A stretch of 64,000 nucleotides of DNA. It comes from Flavobacterium sp. MDT1-60 (GTDB taxonomy: Bacteria; Bacteroidota; Bacteroidia; Flavobacteriales; Flavobacteriaceae). The DNA lies in contig NZ_CP062159.1 of assembly GCF_014844035.1 (NCBI RefSeq), forward strand, positions 4,092,001 to 4,156,000, written 5' to 3'. The notes beneath the pieces are model-generated. The model saw only the letters and a list, made by a program, of their open reading frames with translations. It searched no databases and was not told where the DNA came from. A program made the translations under genes and the position numbers. This document shows, piece by piece, positions 51,176 to 60,367 of this stretch. How positions within the stretch are numbered: the stretch's first letter is position 1; every line of letters begins with the position of its first letter.

Positions 51176-51616
51176 TTATTCAATCATTTTTCTAAACAAC
51201 ATTTTCATTGATTCTGGATCTATTGTATTCATGTCTACCAACTTTAATGATTTTACCATTTTACTTGTCGTTGTTTTATATTTTTGAAAATGAGGTGTTT
51301 TTAAATGCGATTGATAAGCATTGTTATCATTATAGATCTCTAATATTCTTACTTGAGTTGAATCATTTTTTTGATACATGGGAAATATTGCCAGTACACC
51401 AGATTCTAATTTTACTGAAGCCGAAGACTCCTCTTTTAAAATGGCTTTATATTCGGATAAATATTCAGGGTAAATTTCAATTTCTGAAAGACGAACCATC
51501 ATATCTTTTTTTTGAGCTGACATATTGCTGAAAGTTAAAAACATTGTTGCAAATATTAAATACAAGAATAAACTATTTGGAAAACTGCTCTGAAGATTAT
51601 TGATTAACTTTTTCAT
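51176..51616 (-). CDS. Exported ABM-domain protein (YgiN-like quinol monooxygenase)
   Basis: 146 residues. An N-terminal hydrophobic segment (SLFLYLIFATMFLTFSNMSA, about 15-34) ending in SAQ gives an uncleaved anchor or signal peptide. The ABM domain follows: MMVRLSEIEIYPEYLSEYKA near 39-58, ESGVLAIFPMYQKNDSTQVR near 74-93, then ILEIYNDNNAYQSHLKTPHF near 94-113. In E. coli the ABM protein YgiN (quinol monooxygenase) is encoded next to the quinone reductase MdaB; the same pairing occurs here, with three MdaB-like genes directly upstream. The assignment as quinol monooxygenase is inferred. Confidence 0.78.
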   Translation of the reverse strand: MKKLINNLQSSFPNSLFLYLIFATMFLTFSNMSAQKKDMMVRLSEIEIYPEYLSEYKAILKEESSASVKLESGVLAIFPMYQKNDSTQVRILEIYNDNNAYQSHLKTPHFQKYKTTTSKMVKSLKLVDMNTIDPESMKMLFRKMIE

Positions 51617-51633
51617 TTATAATGATTTTAATA

Positions 51634-52236
51634 TTACACTAAGAATTCTTTAAGGTGGATAGGATAATTTTCTAAATCTTTACTAATATCCCCGTCCTTA
51701 TATATATCGTAGCAGTTATAATCTGGAATTATATCTACACCGCAAAAACGGTAATTACTCGTAATTGGTATAAAGAAGTCTGCTGTACTTCTTCCTTGAA
51801 ACAAAACTTGTTTTGGGTCATCAAAACTTGCTTTAGGTGCATTCCAAGTGGCAGAAACCATAAATTTTTTACCTTGCAAATATCCTCCAGTTCCATATTG
51901 TCGGGATGGATCTTCTTTTGTTCTTCCATCATTTTCAAGAAATTTTTTACTAATTCCTGCACTGCTGAATACATCATCAACATATTTTTTGTAAATCCAG
52001 GGTGCCCCAAACCAATTGATGGGTGTTTGCAAAATAATAATATCTGCCTGCAAATGTTTTTCCACTTCTTGCTCAGTATCGTAACCATCTTCTACTTTTG
52101 TTTCCAAAATTCCGAAATTATTTGCTTCGAAGAATTCTTTCGCTTTCTGATAAAATGACGCATTTAATATTCCTTCACTAAAATTCGGGTAAGTTAAATG
52201 CGCATTAATGAGTAGTACTTTTTTTGGGTTTTCCAT
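51634..52236 (-). CDS. MdaB-like flavodoxin-fold NAD(P)H:quinone oxidoreductase, copy 3
   Basis: 200 residues, cytosolic (no signal). Flavodoxin-like fold of the MdaB/NQO type: KVLLINAHLTYPNFSEG near 6-22 is the FMN/FAD phosphate loop, IIILQTPINWFGAPWIYKKY near 65-84 the isoalloxazine-binding segment, YGTGGYLQGKKFMVSATWNA near 114-133 the second flavin loop. These enzymes reduce quinones by two electrons with NADPH. It is highly similar to the next copy over its whole length. Fourth gene of the five-gene unit that begins at 54664. Confidence 0.88.
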   Translation of the reverse strand: MENPKKVLLINAHLTYPNFSEGILNASFYQKAKEFFEANNFGILETKVEDGYDTEQEVEKHLQADIIILQTPINWFGAPWIYKKYVDDVFSSAGISKKFLENDGRTKEDPSRQYGTGGYLQGKKFMVSATWNAPKASFDDPKQVLFQGRSTADFFIPITSNYRFCGVDIIPDYNCYDIYKDGDISKDLENYPIHLKEFLV

Positions 52237-52270
52237 CTAAATTCTATTTTAATCTTTTGTTGTCCAAATT

Positions 52271-52876
52271 TTATAAGCCAAATACTGTTTTCAAATGGGC
52301 TGGGTAATTTTCTAAATCTCCAACAATATCTCCGTCTTTAAAAATATCAAAACAGTTGTAATCTGCTACTACATCTACACCACAGAAACGATAATTGCTT
52401 GTAATTTGAATTAAAACATCGGCCGTACTTCTACCTTGAAACAAAACCTGATTCACATCATCAAAACTTGCTTTAGGCGCATTCCATGTTGCAGAAACCA
52501 TGAACTTCTTGCCTTGTAAGTGTCCGCCAGTTCCGTATTGACGAGTTGGATCTTCTCTTGTTCGCCCGTCATCGCTAAGAAATTTTTTGCTCATTAATCC
52601 GCTATTGAAAACTTCATCCGCATATTTTTTATAGATCCAAGGCGCTCCAAACCAATTGATGGGCGTTTGTAAAATGATAATATCTGCTTCCAGATGTTTT
52701 TCAACTTCCTCGTTTGCATCATAACCATCTTCTACTTTTGTTTCTAAAATTTCAAAATTGTTAACTTCGAAGAATTCTTTAGCCTTTTGGTGGAATGAAT
52801 CATTCAGTTTGCCTTCGCTCCAGTTAGGATACGTTAAATGTGTATTGATTAATAGAACTTTTTTTGTCGTACTCAT
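52271..52876 (-). CDS. MdaB-like flavodoxin-fold NAD(P)H:quinone oxidoreductase, copy 2
   Basis: 201 residues, cytosolic. All the motifs of the neighbouring copy are kept: VLLINTHLTYPNWSEGKLND near 7-26, ILQTPINWFGAPWIYKKYAD near 67-86, and YGTGGHLQGKKFMVSATWNA near 115-134. The closing DLENYPAHLKTVFGL is shared with the exported copy. The three copies are tandem duplicates separated by 34-36 bp. Two-electron quinone reduction is the family activity; why two near-identical cytosolic copies are kept is not clear. Confidence 0.88.
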   Translation of the reverse strand: MSTTKKVLLINTHLTYPNWSEGKLNDSFHQKAKEFFEVNNFEILETKVEDGYDANEEVEKHLEADIIILQTPINWFGAPWIYKKYADEVFNSGLMSKKFLSDDGRTREDPTRQYGTGGHLQGKKFMVSATWNAPKASFDDVNQVLFQGRSTADVLIQITSNYRFCGVDVVADYNCFDIFKDGDIVGDLENYPAHLKTVFGL

Positions 52877-52912
52877 TTTAATTTTATTTAAATATTTTGA
52901 TTGATTAATAGT

Positions 52913-53596
52913 TTAAAGGCCAAATACTTTTTTCAAATATTTGGGATAATTTTCCAAATCTTCTTTGATATGCTTGTTATGAAAAACATCGTAGCAATAA
53001 TGTCCCGGAAGTACCTTATATCCAACAAATGCATAATTTGCACCTATATTAGACAAAGCATCATCGGCGCTTTTGCCTTTCCAAAGCGGTTGTTTTGGAT
53101 TGTTGAAACTTTCTTCAGGAGCATTCCAGGTAGCAGAAAGCAAAAACTTTTTACCCTGCATTTTTCCTCCGGTTCCGTATTCTTTAGTGGGGTCTGTTTC
53201 TGAGCGGCCGTCGCCAGAGAGAAATTTTTTACTAAACATCGCATTTGTAAAAACCTCATCCACATACTTTTTGTATATCCAAGGCGTATTTTCCCAATTC
53301 ACGGGTGTTTGCAATACGATAATGTCGGCTTGCATATGTTTTTCCACTTCTTCTTCCACGTTATAACCAGCCTCAATTTTCGTTTCTAAAACTTTAAAAT
53401 TTTGTGACAGGAAAAATTCTTTGGCTTTATCATAAAAAGCCTTGTTAAGTTTACCTTCTGATAATCCCAGATAAGTTAAATGTGCATTAATCAGTAAAAC
53501 AGTCTTCTGCTTATCTGCTGATTTTGTTTGTGCATTAATTTTAGTTCCGAATGTTAATACTGTTATCAGCATTGCAAAAAATATTCTTGTTTTCAT
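52913..53596 (-). CDS. MdaB-like oxidoreductase with a signal peptide, copy 1
   Basis: 227 residues. The first 22 residues (MKTRIFFAMLITVLTFGTKI, then NAQ) form a signal peptide that the two sister copies lack. The rest is the same flavodoxin fold: VLLINAHLTYLGLSEGKLNK near 33-52, IVLQTPVNWENTPWIYKKYV near 92-111, and YGTGGKMQGKKFLLSATWNA. The aromatic Trp-Phe of the flavin site is changed to Trp-Glu (NWENTPW for NWFGAPW). A Sec-exported flavodoxin-fold reductase is unusual because flavin and NAD(P)H are cytosolic. Alternatively it is anchored facing in. Confidence 0.82.
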   Translation of the reverse strand: MKTRIFFAMLITVLTFGTKINAQTKSADKQKTVLLINAHLTYLGLSEGKLNKAFYDKAKEFFLSQNFKVLETKIEAGYNVEEEVEKHMQADIIVLQTPVNWENTPWIYKKYVDEVFTNAMFSKKFLSGDGRSETDPTKEYGTGGKMQGKKFLLSATWNAPEESFNNPKQPLWKGKSADDALSNIGANYAFVGYKVLPGHYCYDVFHNKHIKEDLENYPKYLKKVFGL

Positions 53597-53650
53597 TCTA
53601 TTGTTATTTAAAATTACATCTAATTTCCTGATCTACTTTTAAGCGCTACA

Positions 53651-54664
53651 CTATTTAAAATGCGTATCAAACCACTCTAACATTACTCTTGGATTTTGCC
53701 CAAAATAATTATATCCCTGAAAACGCTGGTCTGTTCCTTCAATCCAAAAGAGCTTTTTATCTTTTGCAGAAATGTTATTGTAGATTTCTTCCACATAGTG
53801 AAAAGGCATTAAAAAATCTGCTTTCACCTGAGCCACAAGTGTAGGTATATGATCAGCCTGAGAATTTTCTACTGGTCTGAAATCATCCAATACGTAACCG
53901 GTTTTTCTTTGCAGGGCCGCATCGAACAATTCATAACCGTTAGGTATTTTTGCATTATCCATCGCCGTCTTTACAAAGGCACGCGGAGGCGAAGGCTGCA
54001 ATGCAATCATTGAAGTAATGTTTTTAAATTCTTCTGGATATTTTTCCATAGCAACAAATGTAGAATTGGCACCCAGACAACGGCTGTACAATGCTATTTT
54101 CATATCTTTTGTGTCTGGTCTGGATCTGGCATAACGCAATGAACCAATTACGTCACGATATTCCACAATTCCATGTCCTACAATGCCGCCGTTACCAGCA
54201 CCACTACGTCCGTGATTGCGCATATCATAAGCAATTATATTGTAACCTGCATCGTGCAAAATTTTGTATTCTGGTAAAAAATTGACTTCAAAACCTCCAA
54301 AATTTTTCCAGGGTTCCAAATGTCCGGGATAACCATAACGGTTTGCAGGCATTGGATGATTACAAATGATTAGCTTATTTGAATTCTTCGCAGGAATAAA
54401 CCAGCCTTCTAATGTTACGCCATCTATTGCAGGAAAAAATATATCTTCATAAATCATCCCATATTCGTTTGGTGTGCGCAAAATTGGTGTGCGGGTAGAG
54501 TGTGCCATTAGCTCAGCAATTCCGTTGATAAATTCATCATTTTTTGCTTCTTCTGTATTCTTTATCTCTTTTTGTAAACTATGTTCTGTCTTATTTTGTG
54601 CCATTGCAGGAACAGCAGTAAGAGCAAAAAATGCAACGATAGATGCCTTAATAATTCTATACAT
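53651..54664 (-). CDS. Exported alpha/beta-hydrolase with a cysteine nucleophile
   Basis: 337 residues from ATG 54664 with signal peptide YRIIKASIVAFFALTAVPAM and AQ. The frame reaches back to a TTG at 54700, but that codon is part of the -7 box. The core has IICNHPMPANRYGYPGH near 99-115 and YNIIAYDMRNHGRSGAGNGG near 141-160. The elbow reads YSRCLGA (193-199), placing Cys196 where serine usually stands, as in dienelactone hydrolases. The catalytic His is not evident. First gene of the unit that continues into the three quinone reductases and the ABM gene; its promoter carries the 22/22 operator. Confidence 0.8.
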   Translation of the reverse strand: MYRIIKASIVAFFALTAVPAMAQNKTEHSLQKEIKNTEEAKNDEFINGIAELMAHSTRTPILRTPNEYGMIYEDIFFPAIDGVTLEGWFIPAKNSNKLIICNHPMPANRYGYPGHLEPWKNFGGFEVNFLPEYKILHDAGYNIIAYDMRNHGRSGAGNGGIVGHGIVEYRDVIGSLRYARSRPDTKDMKIALYSRCLGANSTFVAMEKYPEEFKNITSMIALQPSPPRAFVKTAMDNAKIPNGYELFDAALQRKTGYVLDDFRPVENSQADHIPTLVAQVKADFLMPFHYVEEIYNNISAKDKKLFWIEGTDQRFQGYNYFGQNPRVMLEWFDTHFK

Positions 54665-54697
54665 ATTTATATTAAATTGATGATTAATTTGATACTG

Positions 54698-54762
54698 CAA
54701 AATTAGACCTCAGTGCTGAAACGGATGGAGACACATTACCACTATAAAAGAAACATTTTACC
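54698..54762 (-). promoter_or_regulatory. Operator-promoter A (hydrolase/quinone-reductase unit)
   Basis: On the minus strand: GGTAAAATGTTTC (54762-54750), then GGTAATGTGTCTC (54740-54728), 22 nt apart start to start. Exactly 22 nt after the second comes the -7 box TAATTTTG (54705-54698). The ATG at 54664 follows 33 nt later. The same layout recurs at promoters B and C. An AraC-family activator is the likely ligand. Confidence 0.8.
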
Positions 54763-54851
54763 GTTATCCTTTTTATTGATTAACTAATAATTCTCTAAAT
54801 TTACTATGTCTTACAAACTCTCAGTCTATTCCCGAAGGCGAAGTATTTGCA

Positions 54852-55733
54852 TTAATTTTGAAGCATCTTATTGTATTGTAAACGGTATTCTTTCGGAGTC
54901 AATCCTGCTTGTTTTTTAAAAAATTTTGAGAAGTAATTTGGATACTCAAATCCCAGAGTATAAGCAATCTCGGTGGTATTAAGATCGTTTCTGTTTTCAA
55001 GCATTTCTTTTGCTTTTGCAATTACAAACTCGTGAATGTTTTCTATGGCTGTTTTCTTGGTGATTTGTTTTATAATATCACCCAAGTAATTTGGAGTTAA
55101 TCCCATCTTATCGCCAAAATACTGAACTGCAGGAATCTGATTGACCGGATGATTGTAATACCCCATCAGCAGTTGCTGAAATTCTGATATGATTGGACTG
55201 TATTGTTTAATATTTGTAGAAAACTGTCTTTTGTAAAATGATTCTACCAAAGAAACCATTACGTGAACATAAGAAATCAGTACGGTGAAATTGTCTTTTT
55301 TCTGTTCATAATATTTCAACATCAAACTAAAAATCATTCTTATTTCCTTTTCTTCATCCTCAATTAATAATAATGGTTCGTGAAGTCCGTAATTGTAATA
55401 GTTCTTAAAAAGAAAACGGTTTTCTTCGATCATTTTTTTAGAAAACTGTAAATAAATCCCATTAAAATTAGGCTCCATATCCCATCCACCTCCGATTTCC
55501 GGGCTGTTAAAGAAAGCGGCATTAATAGGCTTAGTGTTTTGTGGATCATAGCCGGGAACAGATTTATCAATGAAATTACTCTTGATCGAAATTCGATAAA
55601 AATCAATCGCCACAGGTTCTGATTTCAGGCGTATTGCCGGAACATCATAATATCCTATATCAATATTATTATCCAATGGTTTTGGTAAACCAATGTATTC
55701 GTTAAACGATTCTATGTCTTTGAATAATTTCAT
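54852..55733 (-). CDS. AraC family transcriptional regulator 1
   Basis: 293 residues. The N-terminal part (1-190) is an AraC-type sensor with PLDNNIDIGYYDVPAIRLKS near 19-38 and FYRISIKSNFIDKS. The C-terminal two-HTH domain has VQYFGDKMGLTPNYLGDIIK near 206-225 and LNTTEIAYTLGFEYPNYFSK, then KKQAGLTPKEYR. It starts 15 bp after the SDR gene, so it is co-expressed with it from promoter B. It shares roughly half its residues with the regulator ending at 58042, so they are recent paralogues. A candidate binder of the 22/22 operators. Confidence 0.93.
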   Translation of the reverse strand: MKLFKDIESFNEYIGLPKPLDNNIDIGYYDVPAIRLKSEPVAIDFYRISIKSNFIDKSVPGYDPQNTKPINAAFFNSPEIGGGWDMEPNFNGIYLQFSKKMIEENRFLFKNYYNYGLHEPLLLIEDEEKEIRMIFSLMLKYYEQKKDNFTVLISYVHVMVSLVESFYKRQFSTNIKQYSPIISEFQQLLMGYYNHPVNQIPAVQYFGDKMGLTPNYLGDIIKQITKKTAIENIHEFVIAKAKEMLENRNDLNTTEIAYTLGFEYPNYFSKFFKKQAGLTPKEYRLQYNKMLQN

Positions 55734-55748
55734 TGAAAAAATTAGATA

Positions 55749-56591
55749 TTATTTATCAATTGCCAATGAAGAAGATAATTCTCGGTAGGCATCGGCTTGG
55801 TCTTGTAATTCTTGGATTTTTCTTTCTGTTTCTGCAATCGCATCTGCGCCAGCAAACCAACGTTTTGGAGGTGTTGCCTCGCTTGCTACTGTAAGTAAAC
55901 CCGCTGCTAATTTTGCAGGATCTCCACCCTGAGTTCCACTCATTGCTTGCCAACCCGGACGAAGCATTGCAATACGTTCTGCATAATCTTCAATATGCAA
56001 TTCATTCCAAATGGTTGAAGATGGTTCTAATAAATTGGTTCTGAAAAATCCCGGATTTACGATAGTAGTATTGATCCCAAATTGTGAAACTTCCAACTGT
56101 AGCGATTCCATCCAGCCTTCTAATGCAAATTTAGATCCTGCATAAGCCGTACAAAGCTCATAACCCACTAATCCCGCTGTTGATGAAACGGTAATAATGT
56201 GTCCTGATTTATTGCTTCTCATAATTGGCAGAACGGCTCTTGTCACATTCATAGGTCCAAATACATTAACAGCAAATTGACGCTCCATCTGAGCCTGGCT
56301 TAATTCTTCAAAATAGCCTGCATAAAAGCTGCCTGCGTTGTTAACTAACACATCTACAGTTCCAAATTTTTCTATGGCGGCATCTAAGGCTGTATTTATT
56401 TCTTCAGCATTAGTAACATCCATTTGTACCACCAATAAGTTATCGGTAGACTCTCCAAGTGCCTTTACTACCTTGTCTGCATTTCTACCAGTGGCGATTA
56501 CTTTGTTGCCTGCAGCAAGTGCTGCTTTAGTAATTTCCAATCCTATTCCACTGCTTGCCCCGGTTATTAACCAAACTTTATTATTTGTCAT
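55749..56591 (-). CDS. Short-chain dehydrogenase/reductase
   Basis: 280 residues. NAD(P)-binding TGASSGIGLE near 10-19, NNAGS near 87-91, the catalytic Ser-Tyr-Lys in TVSSTAGLVGYELCTAYAGS near 142-161 with YAGSK, and NPGFFRTNLLEP near 184-195. The arginine after the first strand in ATGRNADKV suggests NADP(H). Classical SDRs of this kind reduce carbonyl compounds; the substrate is unknown. It forms an operon with AraC regulator 1. Confidence 0.93.
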   Translation of the reverse strand: MTNNKVWLITGASSGIGLEITKAALAAGNKVIATGRNADKVVKALGESTDNLLVVQMDVTNAEEINTALDAAIEKFGTVDVLVNNAGSFYAGYFEELSQAQMERQFAVNVFGPMNVTRAVLPIMRSNKSGHIITVSSTAGLVGYELCTAYAGSKFALEGWMESLQLEVSQFGINTTIVNPGFFRTNLLEPSSTIWNELHIEDYAERIAMLRPGWQAMSGTQGGDPAKLAAGLLTVASEATPPKRWFAGADAIAETERKIQELQDQADAYRELSSSLAIDK

Positions 56592-56622
56592 TTTTTAATG
56601 TTTTAATGTTATAATTACAACA

Positions 56623-56687
56623 CAAAGGTATAGAGAGGCAATAATTTTGATGGAAACGGATTACTAGTAAAAAAGAAACATTTTACT
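56623..56687 (-). promoter_or_regulatory. Operator-promoter B (SDR-AraC unit)
   Basis: On the minus strand: AGTAAAATGTTTC (56687-56675) and AGTAATCCGTTTC (56665-56653), 22 nt apart, then exactly 22 nt to the -7 box TACCTTTG (56630-56623). The ATG at 56591 is 32 nt further on. The left 16 nt (GTAAAATGTTTCTTTT) are identical to operator A. Confidence 0.8.
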
Positions 56688-56692
56688 GGTAC

Positions 56693-56724
56693 AAAAAAAC
56701 GCTCCCGGAAAGAGAGCGTTTTTG
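56693..56724 (-). terminator. Terminator of the aldo/keto reductase gene
   Basis: AAACGCTCTctttccGGGAGCGTTTTTTT on the minus strand, 43 nt beyond the stop at 56767 and immediately upstream of operator B. Confidence 0.88.
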
Positions 56725-56766
56725 TAACATAATTTAATCTTTAGTTATACCAAATGAATTACGGTA

Positions 56767-57930
<1,164 letters not shown>

Positions 57931-57934
57931 TTAG

Positions 57935-57999
57935 CAAATTTACCATTGTAAAAAACAATCGACAGAAACAGATTACCTATAAAAAAGATACAAATTACT
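57935..57999 (-). promoter_or_regulatory. Operator-promoter C (aldo/keto reductase)
   Basis: On the minus strand: AGTAATTTGTATC (57999-57987) and GGTAATCTGTTTC (57977-57965), 22 nt apart, then exactly 22 nt to the -7 box TAAATTTG (57942-57935). The ATG at 57909 is 26 nt downstream. Confidence 0.8.
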
Positions 58000-58006
58000 G
58001 AAAATG

Positions 58007-58034
58007 AAAAAACACCTATTGGGGAGGTGTTTTG
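58007..58034 (-). terminator. Terminator of AraC regulator 2
   Basis: AAAACACCTattggggAGGTGTTTT, eight nt beyond the stop at 58042 and directly upstream of operator C. Confidence 0.85.
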
Positions 58035-58041
58035 ATTTTAT

Positions 58042-58908
58042 TTAATTTCTGCCGATGGCTTGCAATCGGAATTCTCTTGGTGTGAGATTGACCTGCTTTT
58101 TGAAGAATTTTGAAAAATAATTGGGATATTCAAAACCTAATTCGTAAGCAACTTCAGCCGTATTTAATTTTTGATTTTGAACCAATAATTCTTTTGCTCT
58201 TTTAATAATAAAATCGTGGATATTCTCCAAAGCCGATTTTTGAGTAAAGTGCTTCATGATATCGCCCAAGTAATTCGCCGTCAATCCCAATTGATCTGCA
58301 AAATACTGGACATTTGGAAGTTGCTTTACTGGCTGATTATAATAGTCGATTAGACTTTGCTGAAAATCTGTGACAACACGATTGTACTGTTTGGGATCAG
58401 TAGAAAACTGCCTTTTATAAAAAGCTTCTACCAAAGATACAAGCACATTCACATAAGAAAGTAAAACTCCAAAATGTTTTATCTCACTTTCATAATATTT
58501 AATCATTAATTTAAAAACTGCAGACACTTCTTCGACCTCATCATCGGTTAAATATAAAGCTTCGTGCTGTCCGTAATCTAAGTAAGTTTTGAATAAAAAC
58601 CTGTTTTCTTCGATGATCTTTTTTGATAGTTGAAGATACATCCCAGTATAAGTAGGTTCGGCATCCCAACCTGGTTCGATAATTAAATCTCGTGTATTAA
58701 AAAATACCGCAGAAACAGGCGCAACATCCGGAGTAGATTTTCTTTTATATTTTATTTTGATAGAAATTCTGTAAAAATCAACAAGAACAGGCTGAGAACT
58801 TAAAATTATTTTTGGAGGATCATAATAACCTACGTCAATATCATTATCTAAAGGCATTTCCATACCCATAAACTGATTATATGATTTAAAATCCGTAAAT
58901 GTTTTCAT
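58042..58908 (-). CDS. AraC family transcriptional regulator 2
   Basis: 288 residues. Sensor domain with PLDNDIDVGYYDPPKIILSS near 19-38 and LVDFYRISIKIKYK; HTH domain with VQYFADQLGLTANYLGDIMK near 202-221 and LNTAEVAYELGFEYPNYFSK, then FKKQVNLTPREFRL. It is a close relative of regulator 1. It has its own terminator and no copy of the 22/22 operator in its leader, so it could be the constant regulator that controls promoters A to C. That direction of control is inferred. Confidence 0.93.
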   Translation of the reverse strand: MKTFTDFKSYNQFMGMEMPLDNDIDVGYYDPPKIILSSQPVLVDFYRISIKIKYKRKSTPDVAPVSAVFFNTRDLIIEPGWDAEPTYTGMYLQLSKKIIEENRFLFKTYLDYGQHEALYLTDDEVEEVSAVFKLMIKYYESEIKHFGVLLSYVNVLVSLVEAFYKRQFSTDPKQYNRVVTDFQQSLIDYYNQPVKQLPNVQYFADQLGLTANYLGDIMKHFTQKSALENIHDFIIKRAKELLVQNQKLNTAEVAYELGFEYPNYFSKFFKKQVNLTPREFRLQAIGRN

Positions 58909-59220
58909 ATATGTAAAATTGAAATTTTAGACAAAAAGTAATTGAAAATCTTAAAATAAAAACATTTTTATTCTAAGTTCTAAATTTTAAAGGAATAGTA
59001 TTAGAATTCAAATTTATGATTTTTAAAACTTATTATTTATGTATAGATATAACTTTTAGTAATTAAAAATGATGTAATCAACTGAAAGTATGCAAAGCTA
59101 CCGAAACTCTCATCCCAAAAGAAACCTACTTTTGACTACAACGTTACGACTTTTGACTACATTCAATTTCTGATTGCTGCTGACCTTTGCAGTATTAATT
59201 AACATTAAATTATCAAAAAA
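58909..59220. other. Divergent intergenic region between AraC regulator 2 and the SDR operon
   Basis: 312 nt, A/T-rich, no open frame. The right third carries the direct-repeat operator and the -7-like box of the SDR operon. The left two thirds should hold the promoter of AraC regulator 2; I see no clear TAnnTTTG there and no GTAAnnTGTTTC repeat. Confidence 0.6.
59128..59189 (+). promoter_or_regulatory. Operator-promoter D (SDR-DoxX-AraC unit)
   Basis: ACTTTTGACTACA occurs twice without change, at 59128-59140 and 59149-59161, 21 nt apart. Twenty nt after the second is GACCTTTG (59182-59189), one base off TAnnTTTG, and the ATG is at 59221. The geometry is like promoters A-C but the repeat is unrelated, which suits the third AraC protein encoded in this operon. 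Confidence 0.72.
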
Positions 59221-60003
59221 ATGAATTTAAAAGATAGCACGATCCTCATTACAGGAGGAACAAGCGGAATTGGTTTAGAGTTTGTAAAACAACTGACTGA
59301 ACTAGGAGCAAATATTATTGTTACAGGACGAAAGCTTGGCGCATTGAACGAAACAAAAAAGGCGTTTCCAAACGTACACACTTTTCAAAGTGATGTGAGC
59401 AATCCGAAAGACATTGAAATGTTATTCAAAGAGGTGATACAAAAGTTTCCAGACTTGAATATCATCATCAACAATGCAGGATTAATGCGACTGATTGATT
59501 TGCAGGACACTTCTTTGGATTTAGAAAATATCAACCATGAAATTGCCACCAATCTTTCTGGGACTATTCAAATGGTGCATCAATTTTTACCACATTTGAC
59601 AAGTAAAAAATCGGCTGCCATTGTAAATGTTTCATCTGGTATTGCATTTATGTGTTACTCTGCTGCACCAATTTACAGTGCTACAAAAGCTGGCGTTAGA
59701 GCCTATACACAAGCATTGCGTTTGCAATTAGAAAATACTAATATAAAGGTGTTTGAAATGATACCCCCCGGAGTGAAAACCAATTTGCAAAATGAATGGG
59801 TAAAAAAACCCAATGAAAAAAGGATGATGACTGCCGACAAAATGGTAAAAGTTGCCATTGATGGGATTTTGAAAGACAAGAAAGAACTTAAACCATTCTT
59901 AATTCGAGTGATAAAAACCGTAAGCAGGCTAATGCCCAATATATTACTTAATTTTGCACATAGAGGGTTTAAAGAAATACAAGAACTAAAAACTATCAAA
60001 TAA
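59221..60003 (+). CDS. Short-chain dehydrogenase (DltE-like)
   Basis: 260 residues. Cofactor motif ITGGTSGIGLEF near 9-20, VTGRK suggesting NADP(H), NNAGLM near 84-89, and the catalytic VSSGIAFMCYSAAPIYSATK near 138-157 with YSATK. PPGVKTN near 177-183 is the usual proline-glycine turn. The sequence is of the DltE/YvaG-like SDR type; the substrate is unknown. It heads a three-gene operon with a 2-bp gap to the membrane protein gene. Confidence 0.92.
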   Translation: MNLKDSTILITGGTSGIGLEFVKQLTELGANIIVTGRKLGALNETKKAFPNVHTFQSDVSNPKDIEMLFKEVIQKFPDLNIIINNAGLMRLIDLQDTSLDLENINHEIATNLSGTIQMVHQFLPHLTSKKSAAIVNVSSGIAFMCYSAAPIYSATKAGVRAYTQALRLQLENTNIKVFEMIPPGVKTNLQNEWVKKPNEKRMMTADKMVKVAIDGILKDKKELKPFLIRVIKTVSRLMPNILLNFAHRGFKEIQELKTIK

Positions 60004-60005
60004 AA

Positions 60006-60350
60006 ATGAAAATAGTAAGTATCCTTTTATTAATAGCATCTGCATTTTTAAGCATCAAACATGGTTGGGATGCTTTTCAACCAGCCAATGCAGAACAGGC
60101 AAAAATAATGGCAAATTTAGGCATCTCCAACACCGTAATGCCTTACTTTGGTGCATTGTCTATCATTATTGGTTTAATATTGTTTTTTCCACAAACATTT
60201 TTTTTAGGCAATGTGCTTAATGCAGTTATGATTGTTTTGATAATGGCATTATCTTTAAGAGCCGGCGATTATAAAATGGCATTAATGGAAATCCCATTTT
60301 TAACTTTGCCGTTGATTTTGATATGGTTGAAGTATCCATTTAAATTTTAA
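60006..60350 (+). CDS. Small four-helix membrane protein, DoxX-like
   Basis: 114 residues with four membrane helices: IVSILLLIASAFLSIKHGWD (2-21), IMANLGISNTVMPYFGALSI-type segment around 38-60, FFLGNVLNAVMIVLIMALSL (66-85) and IPFLTLPLILIWLKYPF (95-112). The layout and the first-helix KHGW motif are like small DoxX or DUF4267-type proteins. Two bp from the SDR gene and 18 bp from the AraC gene. Function unknown; such proteins are often found with oxidoreductases. Confidence 0.7.
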   Translation: MKIVSILLLIASAFLSIKHGWDAFQPANAEQAKIMANLGISNTVMPYFGALSIIIGLILFFPQTFFLGNVLNAVMIVLIMALSLRAGDYKMALMEIPFLTLPLILIWLKYPFKF

Positions 60351-60367
60351 AAATATAAATTTGTACA

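Noticed and set aside
54665..54700. TTG start at 54700 for the exported hydrolase
   Set aside because: The TTG is part of the -7 box TAATTTTG, so it would lie upstream of the transcript start; ATG 54664 begins a good signal peptide.
58909..59127. A GTAAnnTGTTTC operator in front of AraC regulator 2
   Set aside because: I looked for the 13-mer pair and did not find it; only A/T-rich sequence with isolated partial words.
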